In this document: positions 8,339-15,077 of the stretch, in pieces
Layout: every line of letters starts with the position of its first letter
Position numbering within the stretch: the stretch's first letter is position 1
Assembly: GCA_027489105.1 (NCBI GenBank)
Contig: JAIYAJ010000485.1
Coordinates: forward strand, 1 to 16,587
Reading direction: 5' to 3'
Length of the DNA stretch: 16,587 bases
Origin: Zymomonas sp.
GTDB taxonomy: Bacteria; Pseudomonadota; Alphaproteobacteria; Sphingomonadales; Sphingomonadaceae
Notes under the pieces: model-generated
Databases searched by the model: none
What the model was told of the DNA's origin: nothing
What the model saw: the letters and a program-made list of their open reading frames with translations, nothing else
Translations under genes and position numbers: made by a program

Positions 8339-10492
8339 TCAGAAGCGGGTGGAGAGTTCAAGCCCATAGGTGCGTGGCACGGCCCAGCGCACCATGCGCT
8401 GATCGAATGGCGCGAGGTAGAAAGAGAAATCGCGGTACCGTTTGTCGAACAGGTTTCGCCCGAACAGCGCCACGGTGAAGCGGTCGTTCGCAAAGGAATA
8501 GGCTACGCGCCCGTTGACCAGCATATAGCCGGGCAGGCGGCCATCCGGGACGTTGGCGGCTTCATAATAAATGCTGCTGCGCCAAGAGAGATCGCCGCGC
8601 AGAGTCAGCTCACCGCCCGCCACGGGTACATTCGCCTGCGCACCGGCATTGAGCGAAAGCTTGGGCACGAACGGCAGGCGGTTGCCCGCGCAGTTGGTGG
8701 CGGGGGCGCAGCCAGGGAAGTCGTCATAGGTCGCGTCAGTATAGCCCGCGCCAAAGTTCAGCTCGATCGCGCGGATCGGTTTCGCGGTCACTTCCAGCTC
8801 AAAACCCTTGATCTTCGCCGCTGCGGCATTGCGGATCTGGAACGCGGCACCGACAAGCGCCGATACCTGCAGATCCTTGTAGTCGGTGTAGAATGCCGCC
8901 GCGTTCACGCGCAGCTTGCGGTCCAGCAGATCCGTCTTGAGCCCAGCTTCATAGCTCCACACCTTCTCCGGGCCGAAGCTGATATCGGTGCTGCCGACAA
9001 TATCGGGGTTGAACCCGCCGCTCTTGAACCCGCGCGCGGCGCTGGCATAGACGCGCGCCGTCTCGGCCAACTGCCAGGTCACGCTGAGGTTGCCCGAAAG
9101 GTCCTTGTCGGTCCTGTCCAGTCGCGCGATCAGGTTCGGCAGCGGCACGAAAGCGGAGTTTGTCTGACGGAAGTTTAGTTTGCGGGTCTCGATGTTGTAA
9201 CGCAGGCCCCCGCTGATCGTGATACCAGGTGCCAGGCGCCAGTCGCCGCTGACGAAAGCGGCGTAGGCATCGGTCTTTAGCGTCGAGAGGCTGGCAATTG
9301 CCCCAAGGAATGCTGCAGGGCCGGGAGGGCCGACCACGGTTGTCCGGCGATCGGCGTCGGCATCTTGACGCAGGTAGAACAGGCCAATCAGGTAGTCGAA
9401 CGTACCGCTGCTAGGCGAAGCCAGCCGCAACTCCTGTGTGAACTGGTCCGCACCGTCCTGAAAGTTGGAGCTGGAGAGCGGCAGCGGGCGGGCATCGTCA
9501 TCGTCGATAAGCTGTGACTTGTTCTCGCCATAGGCCGTGATCGACGTCACGGTGTAGTCGCCGATACGCCAGTCGATGTTGAGGTTGGTGGTCCAGATAT
9601 CGCGGGTCTGCAGGCTGGGTGCATCCTGCGCGACGATATATGGATCGGCAAAGAAGCCCGGCAGTCCGGCGAGGCCGCCAACTGTGTTGTCGGCAACTTG
9701 GCCAAGCAGCAGCCGATCGGCCTGTTTGAGCCAGCTGCCCGAAAGGTTTACGTCGACATCTTCGTTTGGCTGCCACAGCAGCGATCCGCGCAGCGCCTTG
9801 CGGTTCAGGTTGTTGAGCTTCTGGTTGTTCACGACATTGAGGATATAGCCATCGCGGCTGGCGATCGACCCGGCCAGCTTGACACCCAGTTTGCCCGGCA
9901 CCAGTGGCCCTGTCAGCAGCACGCTGGCCTCGCGCTGATCGAGATTGCCGATCGCGGCGCGGCCTTCGGCATGGAAGGCTTCCAGATCGGGTTTGCGCGT
10001 CGTTATGTTGATCGCGCCCGCCGTGGTGTTGCGGCCAAACAACGTGCCCTGCGGCCCGCGCAGCACCTCCAGTGTGGCAATATCGGGAAGTTCCTGATCG
10101 AAGCCGTTGGGGCGCACGGTCAGCACGCCATCGATGTAGACGCCAAGCCCACTGTCAAAGCCAATGTTGCGGGTCTGCGAGACGATGCCGCGAATGCCGA
10201 TGGCACCCAGCACCGCTCCACCGCCATCCTGCGTGAGATTGGGAACATTGCCGACAAGATCGGAAACGCGAGCGATGCCGCGTTCCTGCAAGTCCTCACC
10301 CTTAATTGCGGTCATCGAGATCGGCACGGTCTGAACGTTTTCTTCCCGCTTGCGCGCGACGACGACGATGGCATCGATACCCCCGTCATCATTCTGAGCG
10401 GCAGCAGCTTCCTGCGCCATAGCAGGCGCTGACAGCAGCGCGGCGGCAGACAGACCAGCCAACGCGGCACGGCGGCAGTGATCTCCACGCAT
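8339..10492 (-). CDS. TonB-dependent outer-membrane receptor (amidohydrolase-linked)
   Basis: A TonB-dependent receptor of 717 residues. The signal peptide is residues 1-26 (ending AMA), followed by a TonB-box-like DAIVVVARKRE (40-50). The plug contains GVYIDGV and LRGPQGTLFGRNTTAGAI, and the barrel ends in Phe (LELSTRF). This is the receptor type that is greatly expanded in sphingomonads. The ATG at 10492 has a very good Shine-Dalgarno, AGGGAG, at 10500-10505 with 7-nt spacing. The frame stays open to 10702, but that part has no export signal and lies in the promoter gap. Its TGA overlaps an ATG in the amidohydrolase frame (TGATG), and the signal-peptide start of that gene lies 57 nt further on, so the two are surely co-transcribed. 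A LuxR-type regulator is divergent. The ligand is unknown; the linked hydrolase suggests an amide-, imide- or ester-containing organic compound. This is inference. Confidence 0.95.
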   Translation of the reverse strand: MRGDHCRRAALAGLSAAALLSAPAMAQEAAAAQNDDGGIDAIVVVARKREENVQTVPISMTAIKGEDLQERGIARVSDLVGNVPNLTQDGGGAVLGAIGIRGIVSQTRNIGFDSGLGVYIDGVLTVRPNGFDQELPDIATLEVLRGPQGTLFGRNTTAGAINITTRKPDLEAFHAEGRAAIGNLDQREASVLLTGPLVPGKLGVKLAGSIASRDGYILNVVNNQKLNNLNRKALRGSLLWQPNEDVDVNLSGSWLKQADRLLLGQVADNTVGGLAGLPGFFADPYIVAQDAPSLQTRDIWTTNLNIDWRIGDYTVTSITAYGENKSQLIDDDDARPLPLSSSNFQDGADQFTQELRLASPSSGTFDYLIGLFYLRQDADADRRTTVVGPPGPAAFLGAIASLSTLKTDAYAAFVSGDWRLAPGITISGGLRYNIETRKLNFRQTNSAFVPLPNLIARLDRTDKDLSGNLSVTWQLAETARVYASAARGFKSGGFNPDIVGSTDISFGPEKVWSYEAGLKTDLLDRKLRVNAAAFYTDYKDLQVSALVGAAFQIRNAAAAKIKGFELEVTAKPIRAIELNFGAGYTDATYDDFPGCAPATNCAGNRLPFVPKLSLNAGAQANVPVAGGELTLRGDLSWRSSIYYEAANVPDGRLPGYMLVNGRVAYSFANDRFTVALFGRNLFDKRYRDFSFYLAPFDQRMVRWAVPRTYGLELSTRF

Positions 10493-10514
10493 AAACTTGC
10501 TCCCTGTTGATCCG

Positions 10515-10530
10515 GCCCGACTTTTCGGGC
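10515..10530 (-). promoter_or_regulatory. Hairpin in the leader of the second TBDR
   Basis: GCCCGA (10515-10520) and TCGGGC (10525-10530) form a perfect 6-bp stem with a 4-nt loop. In the minus-strand transcript the hairpin ends 9 nt upstream of the AGGGAG ribosome-binding site. It could affect translation or mRNA stability. It has no following T-run. The promoter of this gene must lie upstream, between 10531 and 10733, but I could not assign -35/-10 boxes with confidence. Confidence 0.35.
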
Positions 10531-10588
10531 TCTTCCATCGCATGCATTTGGTCGAGCAAGCAGACCGGCACATCACCCAGATGGTGTA

Positions 10589-10609
10589 TGCGCTATGCAG
10601 CCAAGCGCT
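10589..10609. promoter_or_regulatory. Inverted repeat, candidate operator in the LuxR/TBDR gap
   Basis: GCGCT (10590-10594) and AGCGC (10604-10608) are inverted around a 9-nt spacer, near the middle of the 241-nt divergent gap. The spacing and position would suit a dimeric regulator, such as the LuxR-type protein encoded next door. The arms are short and GC-rich, so chance is a real alternative. Confidence 0.2.
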
Positions 10610-10671
10610 GGACGGGTGCGCCGATCCCAGTATTGAGCAAAGAATATGCACGTTTCCCGACGAAGGGGGGC

Positions 10672-10698
10672 TTGCAGAGTGGCTATTTGTGGTAATCT
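10672..10698 (+). promoter_or_regulatory. Possible promoter of the LuxR-type regulator
   Basis: TAATCT (10693-10698) is preceded by TGG, giving an extended -10 pattern (TGn before the hexamer). TTGCAG (10672-10677) could be a -35, although the spacer is only 15 nt. It lies 36 nt before the regulator's ATG, leaving room for the AGGAGA ribosome-binding site. Assigned by eye only. Confidence 0.3.
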
Positions 10699-10733
10699 GC
10701 ACTTCTTGTTCACGTTCCGGTCAGGAGACCCGA

Positions 10734-11813
10734 ATGCTGCAGGCCGATCTTTTGGCAACTTTTTACGCGGCGCCGACAGACCGGGCGCGGTTGACGCCGG
10801 CGCTTGATCGGGTCCGCGAGATGACCAATGCCGCCTCAGCCACGCTTCATCTGTTCCAGCGTTCGGCATCAAGGCTGCGCCACCAGTGGCAGCATGCGTG
10901 TTCGCAAACGCCGCTCTCCGCCCATATGCTGGCGACGCTTGATGACGTAAACCCGCGCACCCTGAGCGTGCTCAATCCGCCCAGCAATACGCCGTGCCTG
11001 CTCGAAGATTCGGGTCTCCCTGAACGGTTTCGCCCTGAGCTACGCAAGTGGCAGGCCCAGTTGCGGAAGCAGGGAATGGGCCGCTTCATTGCCGCGCGTG
11101 TTTCGCTCGACAAGGATCGTGATATCGGCCTCGCGCTCCACGCCAGGATCGATGGCAGCGAAATGTCACCGGGCACCAGCGAATTGTTGGTCGAGCTTAT
11201 GCCCCATCTGCGGGAAACCGTGCTGCTGGCAGCCAAGGTCGATTCTGATGCTCTCAGACATGACAGCCTTAACATGGCGTTTGAGCGGATGCAGCCGGGA
11301 CTTGTCACGATTTCGGGTGATGGGGAGGTTCTGACGATCAACCGATCTGCAAGACGCTTGCTTGGCTTGTCAGACATGGCCACCTTTTTGCCGCCTTCGC
11401 TCCGCACGCGCATTGCCGCGGGCGGCACAGGCGGTTCCCTATGCTGGAAAGCTGGTGACCGGCATCTGCATATTTGCTTCAATCTGCTCCCGCATCCGGA
11501 TGACGCCTATGTCCGCATTGGCGGGTCAGACAAAATATGGTTGCTTGTTGTCTGTGATGTCGACGAACGGGCGCTGCCGCTTGGCCGCGAGTTTGCGGAC
11601 TGCTTCGGTCTCACCGCAGCCGAAATGGCTGTGCTTGGTTGCTTGATAAGAGGGGCCGATCTTGCCGAGGTGGCTAAGGAACGGACCATTTCGATTCACA
11701 CAGCGCGGACCCAACTCAAATCGGTCTTGGCCAAAGTCGGTGCGCGGCGGCAATCGCAATTGATACGGATGGTGTGCAATAGTCCCAACGCTTGGCTCAG
11801 CTCCCGCACATAG
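10734..11813 (+). CDS. LuxR-type HTH regulator with PAS-like domain
   Basis: A probable DNA-binding regulator of 359 residues. The C-terminus (about 291-345) is a LuxR/GerE helix-turn-helix: FGLTAAEMAVLGCLIRG, then AEVAKERTISIHTARTQLKSVL, then RRQSQLIRMV. A PAS-like stretch covers about 181-211 (FERMQPGLVTISGDGEV followed by INRSARRLLG). The first 180 residues are a predicted helical region I cannot assign; it may sense a signal. No phosphoacceptor receiver domain is seen. The ATG at 10734 has AGGAGA at 10723-10728 with 5-nt spacing; the frame is open back to 10497, but that part lies in the promoter gap. It is divergent from the receptor-amidohydrolase pair and is the obvious candidate to regulate it, perhaps in response to their substrate. 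Codon use is similar to that pair, supporting one unit. Confidence 0.88.
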   Translation: MLQADLLATFYAAPTDRARLTPALDRVREMTNAASATLHLFQRSASRLRHQWQHACSQTPLSAHMLATLDDVNPRTLSVLNPPSNTPCLLEDSGLPERFRPELRKWQAQLRKQGMGRFIAARVSLDKDRDIGLALHARIDGSEMSPGTSELLVELMPHLRETVLLAAKVDSDALRHDSLNMAFERMQPGLVTISGDGEVLTINRSARRLLGLSDMATFLPPSLRTRIAAGGTGGSLCWKAGDRHLHICFNLLPHPDDAYVRIGGSDKIWLLVVCDVDERALPLGREFADCFGLTAAEMAVLGCLIRGADLAEVAKERTISIHTARTQLKSVLAKVGARRQSQLIRMVCNSPNAWLSSRT

Positions 11814-11901
11814 CCCGTCTTTGAGTCGCCCCTGGCACGGGCATTCGGGAAATGGCGCGCCGGATGGAGGAAAGTCGGCCCGTTGATCGAGCGGGGCGAT
11901 G

Positions 11902-12178
11902 ATGGCGAGCGTGACCGGTTTCTATAGTGACGAGTGGACTTTCTGGCATTCGGTCGGGCTGCAGGCTCTGCTACTGCCGATCGGCGGCTATGTGCAGCCG
12001 CCGAGTGGGGTCGCCGGTGCCCTTTCTCGGCCTCGCGATCGTAGAAGCGCTGAGCGGCGAACGCACCGACGTGGCCGATCCGACATTGGCAATCTTCGAG
12101 GCGCAGCAGCCGGGGCCGGAGACGACCGCCTTCCAGCTCGCCCGGGTCGACCGCCTCGCGCGGGTCTTTGCCGCCTGA
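11902..12178 (+). pseudogene. Class II histone deacetylase-like gene with large internal deletion
   Basis: Two ends of one gene lie next to each other in different frames. From 11902 one frame reads MASVTGFYSDEWTFWHSVG and then LLPIGGYVQPPSG, matching the N-terminus of class II histone deacetylase / acetylpolyamine amidohydrolase proteins (pattern TGF, WH, PAGG, QP). The frame beginning at about 12014 reads VPFLGLAIVEALSGERTDV, then ADPTLAIFEAQQPGPE, and stops at 12178, matching that family's C-terminus (VPFxGLAxxEELSG). Intact members are about 340-370 residues as I recall them; only about 38 plus 54 remain, and the whole metal-binding catalytic core is gone. The junction lies near 12005-12016. 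It converges on the AraC gene with 4 nt between the stops. Either frame alone could yield only a short non-catalytic peptide. Confidence 0.75.
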
Positions 12179-12182
12179 GTCT

Positions 12183-13184
12183 TCAGTGCCTGCGCGCGTT
12201 GCGGAGCGTGTCGGAGGGACTGCAGCCGTAGCGCTTTCGATAATGCTGTGCGTAGCGGCCGAACTCGACGATGCCGCAGTCGAGCATCACATCGGTGATC
12301 CGCTCCGTACCCTCGGCGCGGATCAGTGCTTCGTGCAGACGTTCGAGCCGATAGCGGCGGATATATTCCGCCGGGCTGGTGCCAAGAAACCGGCTGAAGC
12401 CGGTCTGGAGGCTGCGAACGCTGACACCGACCTTGGCCGCGATGCCGCCGACCGACAGATTTCCGTCAAAACCGTCATGGATGATCGCGCGGGCGCGCTG
12501 GACGTGCCAAGGTGCGGTTTCATTGGCGGGTGATGCGATCAGGTCCGAGTAATTGCTGCGGTGCTGACTCAGCAGCAATTCGGCCATCATCGCGGCATAA
12601 TGGCGCTGCACGCGACCATTGCCGAGCAGGTCCGGCAGAGCATCTGCCTGGTCGGTGATGTGCGTTACCAGGCGGGACCAGGCGGCTGGCAGGTCGCCAC
12701 CGTCAATGCCGGCTGCGTCGAAGGTCAACGGACGGGCCACCGAGATGCTCAGCTCGCGTTGCAGATAGTCGTCGAACAGATGGCGCGACAGTCGTACCGT
12801 CAGATGACGGCAGCGGTGCGTCATGTCGACCTTGAGCCTGGCGCCCGGCGAGGTGACGTGGAGCGCGCCGGGGCGAATGGTGCAGCGCTGGTTGTCGTCC
12901 CACATTGTGCTGGCGCCGCTGATCGCAGTGTGGACCAGATAGCTGTCTTCGACCTTCGCGGGGTCGATATAAACATCGGTGCCATAGGAGAGGTCGACGA
13001 TCTGCACCTCGCCCAATTGAAGACAGCTCAACCGTGCGGCCATCGCACGGGTCGATTTCAACGTCATTTCATGCGGCGCCAGGGCCTGAGAGACAAACCG
13101 CAAAGTCTCTGAGGCATCGTCCGAGCGGAAGTCTCTGCGAAGACGGTCGTCGGTGGAGCAAGATTGAGCCGGCATGGCGCGCAT
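12183..13184 (-). CDS. AraC family transcriptional regulator (XylS/FeaR-like)
   Basis: A DNA-binding regulator of 333 residues. The N-terminal part (about 35-215) looks like the AraC_binding_2 type ligand/dimerisation domain found in XylS, AndR and FeaR; YIDPAKVEDSYLVHTAISG and IRPGALHVTSPG fit its beta barrel. The C-terminus (about 229-330) is the double helix-turn-helix: SVGGIAAKVGVSVRSLQTGF with FLGTSPAEYIRRYRLERLHE, then ITDVMLDCGIVEFGRYAQHY with KRYGCSPSDTLR. ATG at 13184 has AGGAG (13187-13191) only 2 nt away; the in-frame ATG at 13175 has 11-nt spacing, so the protein may start with MPAQ, three residues later. It is divergent from the aldehyde dehydrogenase, which it probably activates; direct repeats in the gap suit this class. 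The inducer is unknown, though aromatic compounds are usual for XylS, AndR and FeaR. Confidence 0.9.
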   Translation of the reverse strand: MRAMPAQSCSTDDRLRRDFRSDDASETLRFVSQALAPHEMTLKSTRAMAARLSCLQLGEVQIVDLSYGTDVYIDPAKVEDSYLVHTAISGASTMWDDNQRCTIRPGALHVTSPGARLKVDMTHRCRHLTVRLSRHLFDDYLQRELSISVARPLTFDAAGIDGGDLPAAWSRLVTHITDQADALPDLLGNGRVQRHYAAMMAELLLSQHRSNYSDLIASPANETAPWHVQRARAIIHDGFDGNLSVGGIAAKVGVSVRSLQTGFSRFLGTSPAEYIRRYRLERLHEALIRAEGTERITDVMLDCGIVEFGRYAQHYRKRYGCSPSDTLRNARRH

Positions 13185-13216
13185 GTCTCCTGATTCGCCT
13201 CGAACGCCTGACGGAA

Positions 13217-13245
13217 GAAATCCGCCCAGAAAGTTGAATTGTCAA
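13217..13245 (-). promoter_or_regulatory. Possible promoter of the AraC gene
   Basis: On the minus strand a consensus -35, TTGACA, occupies 13245-13240. At 17-nt spacing the -10 position reads GATTTC (13222-13217), which is poor. The start would fall about 25 nt before the AraC ATG. A weak or regulated promoter is possible, but the evidence is the -35 alone. Confidence 0.3.
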
Positions 13246-13275
13246 GCAACCGCGTTTCGTCTTTCGCGCCGATTG

Positions 13276-13329
13276 TGCATGTTGCCTTCGCCCCCTGCAT
13301 AGAGCTGCGGACGGTACGCTCCCTATCAT
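13276..13329 (+). promoter_or_regulatory. Candidate AraC-type operator and promoter for the aldehyde dehydrogenase
   Basis: Two direct repeats of the form TGCATnnnGC start at 13276 and 13296, exactly 20 bp apart, about two helical turns. Downstream is a good -10, TATCAT (13324-13329). The -35 position at 17-nt spacing is AGAGCT (13301-13306), not a sigma-70 match, and the second repeat runs into it. This is the layout of an activator-dependent promoter served by a XylS/AraC-type protein bound as a tandem. A 10-bp palindrome ATCGGCCGAT (13328-13337) overlaps the end of the -10 and may be a further site. The assignment is by eye. Confidence 0.45.
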
Positions 13330-13354
13330 CGGCCGATAGAGGGAGAGTTCGTCC

Positions 13355-14863
13355 ATGTTGCAGATTGCCGATCAGAAAGTCCGTCTTGGAGACGCCGCAC
13401 GCCGCTTCCTGGCGACGGACCGAAAAATGCTGATCGACGGCCAGTGGGTCGACGCGCAGTCGGGACGGACGATCGAGGTGGTCGATCCCGCCACTGGTCT
13501 CAAGCTCGTCGATGTGCCGGCCGGTGGGGTGGCGGATATCGATCGGGCAGTTGCCGCTGCACGCCGCGCTTTCGAAGGGGCCTGGTCCGCTGCCCGTCCG
13601 GTGCTGCGCGAACGGCTCCTCCTCAAGCTGGCCGATCTGCTCGAATCCAATGCCGACGAGTTGGCCGAACTGGAGACGATCGACAGCGGCAAGCTGCTGA
13701 TGATGTCACGCCATGCCGATCTGACGCTGGCGATCGACTCGCTGCGTTACATGGCCGGCTGGGCGACCAAGATCGAAGGCACGACGATCACGCCCTCGTT
13801 CAATTATGTACCGCCGGGCATGGAATTCACCTCGCAGACGCTGCGTGAGCCGGTTGGCGTCGTCGGCCAGATCATTCCGTGGAATTTTCCGCTGGTGATG
13901 GCGATCTGGAAGATCGCTCCGGCGCTGGCGGCAGGCTGCACGGTCGTGCTCAAGCCCGCCGAGGACACCCCGCTGACAGCATTGCGTCTCGGTGAGTTGA
14001 TCTGTGAGGCAGGCTTTCCGGACGGCGTGGTCAATATCGTGACCGGTGATGCCGAACCAGGGGCCGCGCTCGTCGATCATCCGGATGTCGACAAGATCGC
14101 CTTCACCGGATCGACCGAAGTCGGCCAGATCATTCAGCGGCGGGCTGCCGACAGCATGAAGCGGCTTTCGCTCGAACTCGGCGGGAAGTCGCCTGTCGTC
14201 ATCCTCAAGGATGCGGACATCGGCATGGCCGTGCAGGGCGCGGCGCAGGCGGTGTTCTTCAACCATGGCCAGGTGTGCACTGCCGGCTCCCGCCTGTTCG
14301 TCGAGCGGCCAATCTACGACGCGGTAATGGAGGGGCTCGCCGAGTGTACCGACGGCTTCGCGCTCGGATCGGGCTTCGATGCGACCAGCCAGATGGGCCC
14401 GCTGGTTTCGGCCAGGCAACGCGACCGCGTGCAGGGCTTTCTGGAGACCGGCCGGAAGGAGGGCGGTCGTCTGATCGCGGGCGGAACGGTGGTCGAGGGC
14501 GGTGGCTTCTTCTTCCGACCCGCCGTCTTTGCGGACACCCGTCCTGACATGACCATCTATCGTGAGGAAATCTTCGGCCCCATCCTCGCGGCTACCCCGT
14601 TCGACGATCTCGATGACGCGATGCGGCTTGCGAATGACAGCGTCTACGGCCTCGGGGCGAGCGTGTGGACCAACAATCTGGCGCTCGCCAATCGGGTCGT
14701 ACGGCGACTGAAAGCCGGCAATGTCTGGGTGAACTGCCACAATCTGCTCGATCCGGCGGTGCCCTTCGGTGGCTATCGCATGTCGGGCTATGGCCGCGAA
14801 CTCGGTCATGCGGTGACCGATCTCTACACCGAGAGCAAATCGGTCACGACTTTGCTGCTTTGA
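13355..14863 (+). CDS. Aldehyde dehydrogenase, phenylacetaldehyde dehydrogenase-like
   Basis: An NAD(P)-dependent aldehyde dehydrogenase of 502 residues, a normal length, which oxidises an aldehyde to its carboxylic acid in the cytoplasm. Catalytic machinery is complete: Asn177 (PWNFP), Lys200 (VVLKPAEDTP), the cofactor loop FTGST (250-254), general base Glu274 (LELGGK), nucleophile Cys308 (GQVCTAGSR) and Glu405 (EEIFGP). The N-terminus with RRFLATDRKMLIDGQWV, the stretch RYMAGWATKIEGTTI, and VNCHNLLDPAVPFGG near 460-473 recall phenylacetaldehyde dehydrogenase (FeaB type). The substrate assignment is inference; betaine-aldehyde or aminoaldehyde use cannot be excluded. The ATG has AGGGAG at 13340-13345 with 9-nt spacing. 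It is divergent from an AraC/FeaR-like regulator, which supports inducible control, and lies upstream of a third TonB receptor in the same direction. Confidence 0.93.
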   Translation: MLQIADQKVRLGDAARRFLATDRKMLIDGQWVDAQSGRTIEVVDPATGLKLVDVPAGGVADIDRAVAAARRAFEGAWSAARPVLRERLLLKLADLLESNADELAELETIDSGKLLMMSRHADLTLAIDSLRYMAGWATKIEGTTITPSFNYVPPGMEFTSQTLREPVGVVGQIIPWNFPLVMAIWKIAPALAAGCTVVLKPAEDTPLTALRLGELICEAGFPDGVVNIVTGDAEPGAALVDHPDVDKIAFTGSTEVGQIIQRRAADSMKRLSLELGGKSPVVILKDADIGMAVQGAAQAVFFNHGQVCTAGSRLFVERPIYDAVMEGLAECTDGFALGSGFDATSQMGPLVSARQRDRVQGFLETGRKEGGRLIAGGTVVEGGGFFFRPAVFADTRPDMTIYREEIFGPILAATPFDDLDDAMRLANDSVYGLGASVWTNNLALANRVVRRLKAGNVWVNCHNLLDPAVPFGGYRMSGYGRELGHAVTDLYTESKSVTTLLL

Positions 14864-15077
14864 TCGTGGATCGGCGATTTACTTGGTTTTTCAACTATTC
14901 TCGCGTCGGGAGCGGGACAGGGCTTGGTTTTCGCACGCAGTGTACGGGCTTGGCGGGTTCGATCGCGGTGGCTGTCATCACCGTCGATCACTGCCGCCAC
15001 GGGCGCTGAGCATCCGGAAAGACCGATAACGACAAAAGCTCCTGGGAGGAGCGAACAAAGTAAGAGGGAGAACTACG
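14864..15077. other. Gap between aldehyde dehydrogenase and third TBDR
   Basis: This 214-nt region lacks a gene. A short T-run (TTTTT, about 14887-14891) after the dehydrogenase has no clear stem before it, so a terminator is not established. No convincing -35/-10 pair was found for the receptor. The TGCATnnnGC repeat seen upstream of the dehydrogenase is not present here. The 3' end holds the receptor's leader hairpin and ribosome-binding site. Confidence 0.4.
15038..15052 (+). promoter_or_regulatory. Hairpin with buried GGAGGA in the third TBDR leader
   Basis: GCTCCT (15038-15043) and AGGAGC (15047-15052) form a perfect 6-bp stem with loop GGG. The 3' arm and loop contain GGAGGA (15045-15050), a ribosome-binding-like sequence that is buried by the stem. 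The working Shine-Dalgarno AGGGAG (15065-15070) lies 12 nt further on. The hairpin could act as a translation or mRNA-stability element. Confidence 0.35.

Noticed and set aside
6906..8369. A 487-codon open frame opposite the amidohydrolase
   Set aside because: It is a shadow of a clearly recognisable amidohydrolase, with no motifs of its own.
10497..10733. N-terminal extension of the LuxR-type protein back to 10497
   Set aside because: This stretch is the divergent promoter region; AGGAGA with 5-nt spacing supports ATG 10734, and the extension has no domain character.
11813..11842. Inverted repeat GCCCGT / ACGGGC after the LuxR gene as a terminator
   Set aside because: It is a six-pair stem with an 18-nt loop and no T-run; too weak to call.
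13706..14809. A 367-codon open frame opposite the aldehyde dehydrogenase
   Set aside because: It is antisense to a complete aldehyde dehydrogenase with all catalytic residues; composition is typical of GC-driven shadow frames.
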